A stretch of DNA of 64,000 nucleotides from Culicoidibacter larvae (GCF_005771635.1 NZ_VBWP01000004.1:1-64000); one strand, 5' to 3'; counted from the stretch's first letter, positions 36,027-45,217 are shown. The notes: generated by a model not told the origin, from the letters alone. Program-made: numbers and translations.

Positions 36027-36344
36027 ATGAATTATAGATCATATGGCAGCGGTACAGGGGGCTGTTTACTGATTGGATTGGTAGCAACGATTATTTTTAT
36101 AGTTTTAGCTGTTGTTGCATGGCAATTGATTTTCTTGCTGTGGCCGGTATTTCTGGTATTGCTGATTGTTGGTATTATTTACCGCATTTATGTTGGACAT
36201 AAAATGAAAAAACGCTATCAGGAAGAAATGAAAAATTATACAGAAACCCATCAACAATTTACTAATATCCATCAATCAAACGGTGAAGTTTTTGAAGCAG
36301 AGTATACTGTGGTTGATGAAGAAAAAGAAGATAAGCAAGACTAG
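36027..36344 (+). CDS. Small two-helix membrane protein, unknown function
   Basis: I do not recognise this 105-aa protein. A Gly-rich start (GSGTGG) is followed by two close hydrophobic helices (about residues 14-34 and 36-52), then a basic, glutamine-rich and finally acidic cytoplasmic tail ending in EEKEDKQD. It resembles small membrane proteins with a single hairpin. AGAAGGTG precedes ATG. It follows alr by 14 bp. Its stop codon lies inside a perfect hairpin. Confidence 0.75.
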   Translation: MNYRSYGSGTGGCLLIGLVATIIFIVLAVVAWQLIFLLWPVFLVLLIVGIIYRIYVGHKMKKRYQEEMKNYTETHQQFTNIHQSNGEVFEAEYTVVDEEKEDKQD

Positions 36345-36358
36345 TCTTGCTTATCTTC
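36327..36358 (+). terminator. 15-bp perfect hairpin spanning a stop codon
   Basis: gaagataagcaagac and gtcttgcttatcttc separated by 2 nt. The TAG stop of the preceding gene is in the loop. It is followed by caaaaatttt, so the T-run is imperfect; terminator likely but not certain. Confidence 0.6.
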
Positions 36359-36404
36359 AAAAATTTTCACATAAAATATATCATAAATATCAAAGGAGTA
36401 ACAA

Positions 36405-38549
36405 ATGGAATCAATTGCATTAATCGCTAAGGAGTTACATCTGAAGCAATCTCAAATTGAACATGTGTTATCGCTGTTAGGGGACGGGAATACCGTTCCT
36501 TTTATTGCGCGGTACCGAAAAGAAGCAACCGGTGGCTTGGATGAGGAACAGATCCGGGAAATCGCCAAAATTCATGAATACCGTGAACAACTGAATAAAC
36601 GAAAAGCGGATGTTATTCGGTTAATTGATGAAAAGGGTATGCTAACCGATGAGCTACGGGCGCAAATTGAAAAATGCGAGCGTCTGGTAGATGTTGAAGA
36701 CCTTTATTTGCCTTACAAAGAGAAGCGCAAAACCAAAGCAACCGAAGCAATTGCGATGGGCTTGCAGCCGCTGGCAGAGTGGTTGTTGGCGCAGCCAAAA
36801 ACCGATATCTCAGCTGAAGCCAGCAAGTATGTTGGCGACAACGTTGTTGATGTTGAAGCTGCCTTGCAAGGCGCACGGTATATTATTGCTGAAACCATCA
36901 GCGACACTGCTGCATTCCGTCAGTTTATCCGTAACTATACATTCAAACATGGGGTTTTGCATACTAAGCTTAAAAAGGGCGGCAATGAAAAAGATGAAAA
37001 AATGGTCTATCAGCAATATTATGATTACCAGGAACCAATCCGCAGTGCCGCCAATCACCGGATTTTGGCAATCAACCGTGCTGAAAACGAAAATATTATT
37101 CGTGTAAGTTTAGTTGTTGATACGATTCGTATTTTTGATTATCTTGAGGAAAAGCTGGAGGTTAATCGCTCTTTAGCCAAAGAGCAATTAACCCAATCAA
37201 TTCAGGATAGTTATAAACGTTTGTTGGCCCCATCAATTGAGCGTGAATTACGCAATGAGGCAACTGCTATAGCCCATGAGGAAGCAATTCAATTATTTGG
37301 TGCTAACTTGCGCCAGCTTTTATTGCAACCGCCGTTACGCAATCAAATCGTTTTGGCACTCGATCCGGCATTTCGTACCGGATGTAAGTTGGCGGTTATT
37401 GATGCAACCGGAAAACTTTTGGAAAAGACGGTTATTTATCCGCATCAGCCGAAAAATGATAAGGTTGGTAGCGCCAAGAAAATTGCTGAGTTGGTAAAAA
37501 AGCATGGTTGTACCATCATTGCTATTGGCAATGGGACTGCCAGCCGTGAGAGTGAAGAATTTATCGCTGCAACCATCAGCGAATATAATTTGAATATTCC
37601 GTTTATTATTGTTAGTGAAGCCGGGGCCAGCGTTTACTCGGCGAGTAAACTGGCGATATCTGAGTTTCCTGATTTAGCAGTAGAAGAACGCAGTGCAATT
37701 TCAATTGGCCGACGGATTCAAGATCCATTGGCAGAGCTGGTAAAGATCGAACCGCAGGCTATTGGTGTTGGTCAATATCAACATGATGTTGCCGGTAATC
37801 GTTTGACTCAGGAACTTGGTGACGTGGTGGAAACTGCAGTTAACCAAGTTGGGGTAAATGTTAATACCGCCAGTGTTTCATTGTTGCAATATGTTTCCGG
37901 TCTATCAAAAACAATCGCTCAGAATATTGTGACTGCACGTGAAACCGATGGTGCTTTTGCATCGCGGAAGCAACTGGCAAAAATTCCACGATTTGGTGCT
38001 AAAACTTATGTGCAAGCGATTGGCTTCTTGCGCATTAGTGATGCTAAGAACCCATTTGATGCCACTGCGATTCACCCTGAGAGTTATAAGAAGGCAGAAG
38101 AATTATTAAAGTTGCTTAACTTACCGGTAGCTAGTATAGGAACTGCTGAGATGAAGGAAAAAGTTGATAGTCTTGAACGCCCGCAACTTTGTGAGCAACT
38201 GGCTATTGATAAATATACTTTAGATGATATCTTAGATGCTTTCTGTATGCCGAATCGCGATATTCGTGATACTTTTGCTCAGCCATTGCTGCGTAAAGAC
38301 GTATTGGGATTAGAAGACTTGTTTGTCGGCATGGAATTAGAAGGTACAGTTCGTAATATTGTAGATTTTGGTGCCTTTGTTGACATCGGACTTAAAAATG
38401 ATGGCTTGGTGCATATTTCTAAAATGGCAAAGCAATTCATTAAACATCCGCTTGATGTTGTAGCTGTTGGCGACATCGTCAAAGTGTATGTTGAAAATAT
38501 CGATCAGGCAAGAGGCAAAGTTGGTTTGTCGATGCTTGATCCTGAGTAA
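36405..38549 (+). CDS. tex: Tex-family RNA-binding protein
   Basis: A 714-aa Tex/YdcI-type nucleic-acid-binding protein, homologous to eukaryotic Spt6. Domains in order: N-terminal helical region with VPFIARYRKEATGGLDEEQ, the YqgF-like RNase-H fold (from about 315: LALDPAFRTGCKLAVID), helix-hairpin-helix repeats (about 490-560: VNVNTASVSLLQYVSGL, LAKIPRFGAKTYVQAIGFLRI), and a C-terminal S1 domain (about 640-710: GMELEGTVRNIVDFGAFVDIG). AAAGGAG precedes ATG. It probably acts in transcription; its role in this organism is unknown. Confidence 0.96.
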   Translation: MESIALIAKELHLKQSQIEHVLSLLGDGNTVPFIARYRKEATGGLDEEQIREIAKIHEYREQLNKRKADVIRLIDEKGMLTDELRAQIEKCERLVDVEDLYLPYKEKRKTKATEAIAMGLQPLAEWLLAQPKTDISAEASKYVGDNVVDVEAALQGARYIIAETISDTAAFRQFIRNYTFKHGVLHTKLKKGGNEKDEKMVYQQYYDYQEPIRSAANHRILAINRAENENIIRVSLVVDTIRIFDYLEEKLEVNRSLAKEQLTQSIQDSYKRLLAPSIERELRNEATAIAHEEAIQLFGANLRQLLLQPPLRNQIVLALDPAFRTGCKLAVIDATGKLLEKTVIYPHQPKNDKVGSAKKIAELVKKHGCTIIAIGNGTASRESEEFIAATISEYNLNIPFIIVSEAGASVYSASKLAISEFPDLAVEERSAISIGRRIQDPLAELVKIEPQAIGVGQYQHDVAGNRLTQELGDVVETAVNQVGVNVNTASVSLLQYVSGLSKTIAQNIVTARETDGAFASRKQLAKIPRFGAKTYVQAIGFLRISDAKNPFDATAIHPESYKKAEELLKLLNLPVASIGTAEMKEKVDSLERPQLCEQLAIDKYTLDDILDAFCMPNRDIRDTFAQPLLRKDVLGLEDLFVGMELEGTVRNIVDFGAFVDIGLKNDGLVHISKMAKQFIKHPLDVVAVGDIVKVYVENIDQARGKVGLSMLDPE

Positions 38550-38555
38550 ACCCGG

Positions 38556-38590
38556 AAAAGCCGGTGTCTTCTTCGGGGACACCGGCTTTT
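38556..38590 (+). terminator. Intrinsic terminator after tex
   Basis: aaaagccggtgtc / gacaccggctttt with a 9-nt loop. Confidence 0.88.
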
Positions 38591-38616
38591 CATACTTTTA
38601 ATAAAGGGGTGAGACA

Positions 38617-39417
38617 ATGAACATACTTCATATCTATCATTCAGGAGTGGGGAACACCCGATTAGTTGCTGAGCAATTGCATCATTATATTAATCAAGTG
38701 TGTCCATCGCAGTTGTTTACGGTTGAAAATGCTTCAGCTGAAGCAGTAACAAATAGTCAGTATTTAATTCTGGGGTTTCCAACTTATCATTGTCAGCCTT
38801 CGGATTCAATTATGAAATTCATTGAGGCATTACCGGAGTATCCGGAACCTAAGTATGCTTTCATTTACACGAGTTGCGGTTTATATCCGGCAAATACGCT
38901 GCGCATTTTTGCTCAACTTTGCGCCCGCAAAAATATCCGTGTTGTTTATGATAGCTGGTATCGCGCGCCGGCAACTGACGGCGTGCTACTCACTCCGGGA
39001 GTTAAGTTATTTAAACAGTTTCCTAAGGATATGACAGTGCGTCTGCAAATCGATGCAAAACAATTTATTACTCGGATTCAGAATACTGAGCTGTTAAGTT
39101 ATATTCCGCGGTTTAAGTTGTATGGCATCCTCAATTATCCTAATCGTTATTTTGCTTTAAAGCATAAACATACGATTTATATAGATGATAGTAGTTGTAT
39201 TGCCTGCGGGAAGTGTATTTGTAACTGTCCTCAACATGCTTTGTCCTTCGATGAGGAAAAGCATGTCCAATTTTCACCAAAACCGTGTGAATCTTGTTTG
39301 CGGTGTGTTCATCATTGTCCGGTTGCGGCGATGTCGATTCGCAAGAACCATAAACCTAAGCAGTTGTTTGATACGCATTTTTATGATGTTATTCAGGCGT
39401 CGTGGTTGAATAAGTAA
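38617..39417 (+). CDS. Flavodoxin-2[4Fe-4S] ferredoxin fusion (EFR1-type)
   Basis: An electron carrier of 266 aa. The N-terminal flavodoxin-like half begins ILHIYHSGVGNTRLVAEQL (FMN phosphate loop) and contains GFPTYHCQPSD. The C-terminal half (from about residue 190) has two complete cluster motifs, CIACGKCICNCP and CESCLRCVHHCP. This layout matches the EFR1 group common in anaerobes and suggests low-potential electron transfer. AAAGGGGTGAGA precedes ATG. No partner oxidoreductase is adjacent. Confidence 0.9.
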   Translation: MNILHIYHSGVGNTRLVAEQLHHYINQVCPSQLFTVENASAEAVTNSQYLILGFPTYHCQPSDSIMKFIEALPEYPEPKYAFIYTSCGLYPANTLRIFAQLCARKNIRVVYDSWYRAPATDGVLLTPGVKLFKQFPKDMTVRLQIDAKQFITRIQNTELLSYIPRFKLYGILNYPNRYFALKHKHTIYIDDSSCIACGKCICNCPQHALSFDEEKHVQFSPKPCESCLRCVHHCPVAAMSIRKNHKPKQLFDTHFYDVIQASWLNK

Positions 39418-39439
39418 TATGGTGAGTAAATGATATTTG

Positions 39440-39448
39440 TGGTACAAT
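39440..39448 (+). promoter_or_regulatory. Extended -10 promoter of HAD gene
   Basis: TGGTACAAT, 33 bp before ATG 39482. Confidence 0.65.
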
Positions 39449-39481
39449 GAAAGCAATATATCTTAAGGGAGTTTTACAGTA

Positions 39482-40276
39482 ATGATTAAGCATTTTTTTT
39501 GTGACTTAGACGGAACAATTTTTTTTGATGGGGTAACCAAGGAAGCTGATTTGGAAGCGGTACGCAAGTTTGTTGCTGATGGCGGTCAATTTCACGTCGC
39601 AACCGGGCGTAGTGATCAGGAGATTATTACTTTTAGCAAACAATTTGATATTCCGGTAACTCATCGCGTGAGTGGTAACGGTTCAACTGTATATAGCGTA
39701 AGCGGTGAAAATCTAGCTATGCATAATTTAGATGATGAGATTCTGACATTTCTTGGTGAGCATTTAATTGAACACCAACATCGCATTACTAATTTTGAGT
39801 TACAAGTTGATGACAAGGTACATTTTCATGATGAGCCAAGTCCCTTTGCCCGCGAATTGAAAGATGGTATTTTGGTAATTGATCCGGATTTGTTCAGTAA
39901 AATCGGAACTGAATTACATGGTGCAAAGTTTTATATTGATGGTGAAACTGAGATGATGGTCGAACTGGCAGCAGAATTGCGTGCTCGTTTTGCCAACAAG
40001 GTTGAAATTTTTGATGATGGTCATTTCCTGAATGTGAATCCTAAAGATATTCATAAAGGTGTCGGTATTACTGCTTTGTTAGATGCTTATGATATTGCTG
40101 CCGATGAGATTGCCGTAATCGGTGATGGCGCAAACGATATTGATATGTTTGCAATTACACCAAATAGTTTCAGTTTTAATCATGCGAGTGAAAATGTGAA
40201 GGCACATGCAAGTTATTTGGTAGACACAGTTGCTGAGGCGTTAGCTAAAGTTGAGGAATTGAATACGCGTAAATAA
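39482..40276 (+). CDS. HAD-superfamily phosphatase (Cof type)
   Basis: A 264-aa Cof/IIB HAD hydrolase that removes phosphate from sugar phosphates or cofactors. The nucleophile motif CDLDGTIF, FHVATGRSDQE and motif IV GDGANDIDMF are intact. It is a close paralogue of the HAD protein encoded at 51972-52781: FVADGGQFHVATGR matches FIASGGEFHVATGR. Substrate unknown. Single gene between its own promoter and terminator. Confidence 0.9.
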   Translation: MIKHFFCDLDGTIFFDGVTKEADLEAVRKFVADGGQFHVATGRSDQEIITFSKQFDIPVTHRVSGNGSTVYSVSGENLAMHNLDDEILTFLGEHLIEHQHRITNFELQVDDKVHFHDEPSPFARELKDGILVIDPDLFSKIGTELHGAKFYIDGETEMMVELAAELRARFANKVEIFDDGHFLNVNPKDIHKGVGITALLDAYDIAADEIAVIGDGANDIDMFAITPNSFSFNHASENVKAHASYLVDTVAEALAKVEELNTRK

Positions 40277-40302
40277 AAACCGGGCTCGTCCCGGTTTTTA
40301 TT
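40275..40302 (+). terminator. Intrinsic terminator after HAD gene
   Basis: aaaaaccggg / cccggttttt with a 5-nt loop. Confidence 0.9.
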
Positions 40303-40331
40303 ATGATGTTAGTTGCCGTATTCTTAGAAGA

Positions 40332-40340
40332 TGTTATACT
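40332..40340 (+). promoter_or_regulatory. Extended -10 promoter of CDGSH gene
   Basis: TGTTATACT, 32 bp before the ATG. Confidence 0.65.
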
Positions 40341-40372
40341 TAAAGTAAGCAATGCAGAGAGGAATGATGAGT

Positions 40373-41041
40373 ATGGCTGGAAAAATTAAGATTGTGCCAA
40401 ATGGACCTTATTTGGTAAGTGGAGTCGACAATTTAATAGAGGAGACAAGTCGAGTTAAAGATCAGGTTTTGCAAGCAGTGGAGACGGGGACTTATGAACA
40501 TGATGAAAATTATGCTTTGTGTCGTTGCGGAGAATCAGCGAACAAGCCATTTTGTGATGGTACCCATCGTAAGGTTGGTTTTGATGGAACCGAAACTGCA
40601 TCGCGAAAGGCATATCTTGATCGCGCCTATGTTCAAGAGGGGCCGGGAATGGATTTACTGGATGATGACCGATGTGCTTATGCACGGTTTTGTCACCGCC
40701 AAAAAGGTGATGTTTGGGAACTGACCGATGATTCACAGGATGCTGAAAGCAAACGTGAAGCAATTGAAGGCGCTTGTGCCTGTCCAACTGGTCGTTTAAC
40801 AGCAGTTGACCATGGTGAGCAAGTTGAGCAAGAGTATGAGCCAACGATTGCGATTGCCCAGGACCCAATGGAGCGTGTGAGTGCGGGTATTTATGTTCGT
40901 GGTGATATTGAACTTGAAGCTGCCGATGGTACGATTTATGAGCGCCGCAATAGAGTGTCACTTTGCCGTTGCGGTGCATCAATGAATAAGCCGTTTTGTG
41001 ATGCAAGTCATGTAGAGATTGATTTTAATGATAAGGAATAA
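40373..41041 (+). CDS. Two-domain CDGSH iron-sulfur protein
   Basis: A 222-aa protein with two mitoNEET-like 2Fe-2S sites: CxC...CDGTH (Cys50, Cys52, Cys61, His65) and CxC...CDASH (Cys198, Cys200, Cys209, His213). Between them is a region with RCAYARFCHR and ACACPTGRL that resembles the divergent Fer4_19-type domain. ATG 40373 is 9 nt after AGAGAGGA; three upstream in-frame ATGs have no spacing. Such bacterial proteins are thought to act in redox or iron-sulfur metabolism; the exact role is unknown. Confidence 0.88.
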   Translation: MAGKIKIVPNGPYLVSGVDNLIEETSRVKDQVLQAVETGTYEHDENYALCRCGESANKPFCDGTHRKVGFDGTETASRKAYLDRAYVQEGPGMDLLDDDRCAYARFCHRQKGDVWELTDDSQDAESKREAIEGACACPTGRLTAVDHGEQVEQEYEPTIAIAQDPMERVSAGIYVRGDIELEAADGTIYERRNRVSLCRCGASMNKPFCDASHVEIDFNDKE

Positions 41042-41066
41042 ATATACATACAAAGTGTAGGTTTAA

Positions 41067-41075
41067 TGGTATAAT
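41067..41075 (+). promoter_or_regulatory. Extended -10 promoter
   Basis: TGGTATAAT, 23 bp before ATG 41099. Confidence 0.75.
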
Positions 41076-41098
41076 GGAAGTGATAAAGGAGTGATTTG

Positions 41099-41653
41099 AT
41101 GAGTGAATCGTCATCATTATTTGTACATGTCCATATTACTAAGGAGAACCTTAATAACTTCATGAATTCAGCTGCTAAAAATGTTGGTGAGTATCTTGAC
41201 TGGCTTCCGTGGTTTGAATTGAAGCAACGTGTATATGGAGATGTGCCGGAACTATTGAAAAATAGTGATGGTCGTAACCAAGGGTTGAGCGGTCATGCTA
41301 TTGGTGCGGAGCATATGCGTTACGATCCGGAAACGCAAGTTTTTACTCTTGATAATTTATTTTTGTCTGAAAGTTTTGAAGTGTTTTTACCAATTGTTGC
41401 AGCTTTACGTGGATTAGAGCAATATATTGAACCGGATACGGATAACAACTTTGTGTTGATTTATCCGTATTGGTGGGGCGAGACATCACAGATGGACGAG
41501 CCGCCATTTAATATGTATGTGAGTTTTGAAGCCGGTAAAAGTTATTTGCCGGATAAGATTGATTTAAAGCATGCCCAACTTGCCAATCAGTTTTTTGATG
41601 CAAATGGTGAAGCTTTGGCAAATGAAATTATTGAGAAATACGGCAGAATATAA
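41099..41653 (+). CDS. Hypothetical soluble protein
   Basis: I do not recognise this 184-aa acidic protein. It has no signal peptide, membrane helix or cysteine. Aromatic clusters (LDWLPWFELK near residue 33 and IYPYWWGETS near 123) and a C-terminal amphipathic helix are the main marks. ATG 41099 lies 6 nt after AAGGAG; an in-frame TTG just upstream is not needed. It has its own promoter and terminator, so it is a stand-alone gene. Confidence 0.75.
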   Translation: MSESSSLFVHVHITKENLNNFMNSAAKNVGEYLDWLPWFELKQRVYGDVPELLKNSDGRNQGLSGHAIGAEHMRYDPETQVFTLDNLFLSESFEVFLPIVAALRGLEQYIEPDTDNNFVLIYPYWWGETSQMDEPPFNMYVSFEAGKSYLPDKIDLKHAQLANQFFDANGEALANEIIEKYGRI

Positions 41654-41659
41654 AGTTGA

Positions 41660-41696
41660 GGAGTAAGTTTCACCTTGGTGAGGCTTGCTCCTTTTT
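41660..41696 (+). terminator. Intrinsic terminator
   Basis: A 15-bp stem with four G-U pairs (41660-41674 with 41677-41691), 2-nt loop and TTTTT. Confidence 0.8.
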
Positions 41697-41714
41697 GAGT
41701 TTTTGGGGTTAAAC

Positions 41715-41723
41715 TGGTATAAT
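41715..41723 (+). promoter_or_regulatory. Extended -10 promoter of ABC exporter genes
   Basis: TGGTATAAT, 29 bp before the ATG. Confidence 0.75.
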
Positions 41724-41752
41724 GGAAAAAAACATGACAGCAGAGGTTTTTT

Positions 41753-43486
41753 ATGAAGACGATAGTTGGTTATTTGCGTGGATTTAAGAAGGAGACGATT
41801 CTGGGGCCGTTTTTCAAATGGCTTGAGGCTGTTTTTGAGTTGCTGCAACCGCTCTTGATGGCGCAGATTATTGATGTTGGGATTGCTAATAATGATACTG
41901 CGTTTATTTTACGTTATGGACTTTATATGGCAATTTTGGCAGTGGTTGGTTATATTTGTTCGGTGATTTGTCAGTATTTCGCCGCGCGGGCATCGCAAGG
42001 TTATGGTACGGTGGTGCGTAATAGTCTATTTGCTCATATTAATCGTTTGTCAGTTGGTCAGGTGCGTCAGTTTGGCGCGAGTTCGCTGACAACGCGGATG
42101 ACTAATGATGTGAACCAGTTGCAGTTGGCAGTGGCGATGTTGATTCGCTTAGTTGTCAGAGCACCGTTTATTATTATCGGTGCAACGGTGCTGGCATTTT
42201 TTATTGATGCAACGACGGCAATTATTTTTGTAGTGATTATTCCGTTGATTGTGGTTGTTCTTTATGTGGTGATGTCACGGTCAGTGCCTTTTTATACCGT
42301 GATCCAGCAAAAAGTTGATGGCTTGTCACGGATTACGCGTGAGAATCTTTCGGGAATCCGGGTGATTCGTGCTTTTGCTAAACAGCGTGAAGCTGCGGAT
42401 AAGTTTATCGAAGCGTCAAGCGATGTAAGGGATACTTCGATTCGGGTTGGTAAGATTTCGGCATGGTTGAATCCACTGACATATTTAATTTTGAATTTTG
42501 GGATTATTGCCGTGCTTTGGTATGGCGGAATGCAGGTGAATATTGGTAACTTGGCTCAAGGTGAAGTCATTGCTTTGGTCAGTTATATGACGCAGATTTT
42601 GCTGGCCTTGATTGTTGTTGCCAACTTGGTGATTATTTTTACTAGAAGTTACGCTTCGAGTTTGCGGGTTGCAGAAGTTTTAAATACGCCACCGAGCATA
42701 ACTGAAGCCGGGGGTGTCCCAGATTCAGTTATCAAAAATTCTCCTGAAAAGGTTCGCTTTGAACAAGTGAGTTTTGGGTTTGATGATGCGCGCGAGCCGG
42801 TTTTGCGCGATGTGAATTTTAGTCTTGATGCCGGTAAGACGCTTGGTATTATTGGCGGAACCGGTGCCGGAAAGTCGACGTTGGTACAGTTGCTGCCAAG
42901 ATTTTTTGATGTGACTCAAGGCGCGGTTTTGATTAATGGTATTGATGTGCGCGAATATCAGTTTGCAGCTTTACGTGGTTTAGTGAATGTGATACCGCAA
43001 CGTGCAGTTGTTTTTACCGGTACTATTGCTGAGAATTTACGTTTTGGTAATGCGGCGGCAACTGATGAAGAGTTGTGGCAGGCATTGGAAATTGCTCAGG
43101 CACGTGATTTTGTTGAGCGTATGGAGGCCGGGCTTGATACGATGATTTACCAAGGCGGAAAGAACTTGTCGGGCGGACAACGGCAGCGGTTGACAATTGC
43201 CCGGGCGCTGGTGAGTGAGCCGGATATTTTGGTATTTGATGATAGTAGCAGCGCGCTTGATGTGGCGACTGATAAGGCGCTGCGCTCGGCAATCGCCGAG
43301 CAGCTTGGCGGCACCACGGTGATCGTGGTATCGCAGCGAATCAATGCAATTCGCCATGCGGATTCGATTTTGGTACTGGAGAAGGGTCAGGTTGTTGCTC
43401 AGGGTGACCATGAGCAATTATTGGCAACCTCAAAAGTATATCGCGAGATTGCTGCCTCACAATTACCAGAAACGGAGGCGGTTTAA
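41753..43486 (+). CDS. Heterodimeric ABC exporter subunit with degenerate catalytic site
   Basis: A 577-aa half-transporter: six membrane helices then an ATPase domain. Walker A GGTGAGKS and signature NLSGGQRQR are canonical, but the catalytic Glu after Walker B is Asp497 (VFDDSSSALD) and the switch His is Gln528 (VVSQR). This is the degenerate-site partner pattern known from heterodimers such as TM287/288 and BmrCD. The second subunit is encoded 1 bp downstream. Likely drug or lipid export; substrate not predictable. Confidence 0.93.
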   Translation: MKTIVGYLRGFKKETILGPFFKWLEAVFELLQPLLMAQIIDVGIANNDTAFILRYGLYMAILAVVGYICSVICQYFAARASQGYGTVVRNSLFAHINRLSVGQVRQFGASSLTTRMTNDVNQLQLAVAMLIRLVVRAPFIIIGATVLAFFIDATTAIIFVVIIPLIVVVLYVVMSRSVPFYTVIQQKVDGLSRITRENLSGIRVIRAFAKQREAADKFIEASSDVRDTSIRVGKISAWLNPLTYLILNFGIIAVLWYGGMQVNIGNLAQGEVIALVSYMTQILLALIVVANLVIIFTRSYASSLRVAEVLNTPPSITEAGGVPDSVIKNSPEKVRFEQVSFGFDDAREPVLRDVNFSLDAGKTLGIIGGTGAGKSTLVQLLPRFFDVTQGAVLINGIDVREYQFAALRGLVNVIPQRAVVFTGTIAENLRFGNAAATDEELWQALEIAQARDFVERMEAGLDTMIYQGGKNLSGGQRQRLTIARALVSEPDILVFDDSSSALDVATDKALRSAIAEQLGGTTVIVVSQRINAIRHADSILVLEKGQVVAQGDHEQLLATSKVYREIAASQLPETEAV

Positions 43487-43487
43487 G

Positions 43488-45215
43488 ATGAAGATGAAAA
43501 CGGTAAGTAAGTTACTGCGTTTTGCTGCTCCGTATCGACTGTTATTAGTATTGGTGGTTGTCATGGCAGTTATTCAGGTTGGGGCTACTTTACTGGCACC
43601 GATTTTGATTGGTCAAGCTATTGATCATATTATTGGGGTTAATAATGTCCAATTTGATCAAATTTTGATAATCGCATTGCAATTAGTTGTTGTTATTTTA
43701 GTCGCGGTTGTCGCGCAATTATTGTTGGCAAGAAGTACGAACAAATTAGCCTATAACATGGTGCATGACTTACGTCGGGATGCAACTTTAACAATCGGAA
43801 AAATGCCACTCCGCGCTATTGATGAGCGCGCTCATGGCGAAATCATTAGTCGCGTGATTACTGATATTGATATAATCAGCGATGGACTTTTGCAGGGGTT
43901 TTCGCAATTATTCACCGGCATATTAACCATTTTCGGAACCTTGTTGTTTATGTTTTTGATTAATGTTTGGGTGACTTTGATTGTCTTGATTTTAACCCCG
44001 GTATCACTTTTTGTAGCAACGATTATTGCTAAGAAGTCATATACGCGATTTAATGAACAATCACGGTTACGCGGCGAAATGACCGGATATATTGAAGAGA
44101 TGATTAATAATCAGAATGTGGTGCAGACTTTTTCTTATGAATCGCGTTCGCAGGAAAATTTTGAGGAAATTAACGAACGATTATATCAAAGTGGTGTGCG
44201 GGCCCAATTCTATTCATCACTGACAAATCCATCAACCCGTTTTATCAATGCTTTGGTCTACGTAGTTGTGGGGATTGCTGGGGCGTTGTTGGTACTTGGA
44301 GGCAGCTTTAGTATCGGGGCGCTTAGTGCGTTCTTGACTTACGCCAACCAATATATGAAGCCGTTCAATGAGATTACGGGAGTAATTACCGAGTTGCAAT
44401 CGGCGTTGGCCTCAGCAACTCGCGTTTTGGAAATAATTGATGCTCCTAGTGAAGTTGCTGATAGTAAGGATGCGTTCGTGCTTGAAGCAGTAACTGGCGC
44501 AGTTGAACTTGATAATGTAGCTTTCTCATATACCAATAAACCATTTATTACTGACTTCTCGTTGCAAGTGGAGCCAGGTGAAATTATTGCTATTGTCGGA
44601 CCGACTGGTTGCGGTAAGACGACGCTGATTAATTTACTTATGCGCTTCTTTGAAATTGATGATGGTATTATTTCAGTAGATGGTAAGAATATTAAGATGC
44701 TGACTAAAGATAGTTTGCGGACCCAATATGGGATGGTACTGCAAGAATCATGGCTTTTCCACGGCACTATTCGTGAGAATATTGCCTACGGCAAGCCTGA
44801 TGCCAGCGAGAATGAAATTATTGCTGCAAGTAAACTGGCAAATGCTCACTTCTTTATTGAGCAACTGCCAGATGGCTATGATACCTATATTACTGATGGT
44901 AATGGCAGCATCTCAGAAGGGCAACGGCAACTGCTTTGCATTGCCCGTATCTTCTTGATTGATCCGCCAATGCTGATTCTAGATGAAGCAACCAGCAGCA
45001 TTGATACACGAACCGAGATTCAAATCCAGCGAGCTATGGACGCAATGATGCAAGGCCGAACCAGTTTCATCATTGCCCACCGTTTATCAACAATTAAAAA
45101 TGCCCACCGCATTGTCGTAATGAAGGATGGCAAAATCATTGAAGTCGGTAACCACCAGCAGTTGCTTGATTTAAACGGTTTTTATGCTAATTTATATAAT
45201 ACTCAGTTTGAGTAA
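43488..45215 (+). CDS. Heterodimeric ABC exporter subunit with consensus catalytic Glu
   Basis: The partner half-transporter, 575 aa. Walker A GPTGCGKT, Walker B LDEATSSID with catalytic Glu500, and switch His531 (IIAHR) are canonical, while its signature is ISEGQRQ (Ser476-Gln479) in place of LSGGQ. Combined with the upstream subunit this gives one working and one degenerate ATP site. ATG 43488 is 9 nt after GGAGG; a long upstream extension in the same frame overlaps the first gene and is rejected. Confidence 0.93.
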   Translation: MKMKTVSKLLRFAAPYRLLLVLVVVMAVIQVGATLLAPILIGQAIDHIIGVNNVQFDQILIIALQLVVVILVAVVAQLLLARSTNKLAYNMVHDLRRDATLTIGKMPLRAIDERAHGEIISRVITDIDIISDGLLQGFSQLFTGILTIFGTLLFMFLINVWVTLIVLILTPVSLFVATIIAKKSYTRFNEQSRLRGEMTGYIEEMINNQNVVQTFSYESRSQENFEEINERLYQSGVRAQFYSSLTNPSTRFINALVYVVVGIAGALLVLGGSFSIGALSAFLTYANQYMKPFNEITGVITELQSALASATRVLEIIDAPSEVADSKDAFVLEAVTGAVELDNVAFSYTNKPFITDFSLQVEPGEIIAIVGPTGCGKTTLINLLMRFFEIDDGIISVDGKNIKMLTKDSLRTQYGMVLQESWLFHGTIRENIAYGKPDASENEIIAASKLANAHFFIEQLPDGYDTYITDGNGSISEGQRQLLCIARIFLIDPPMLILDEATSSIDTRTEIQIQRAMDAMMQGRTSFIIAHRLSTIKNAHRIVVMKDGKIIEVGNHQQLLDLNGFYANLYNTQFE

Positions 45216-45217
45216 AC

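Noticed and set aside
40455-41006. 183-aa minus-strand open frame opposite the CDGSH gene
   Set aside because: His/Gln-rich translation typical of an antisense shadow; no ribosome site, and the plus-strand CDGSH motifs are unambiguous.
41564-41848. 94-aa minus-strand frame over the terminator before the ABC exporter
   Set aside because: Spans a terminator and promoter of the plus strand and has no recognisable features.
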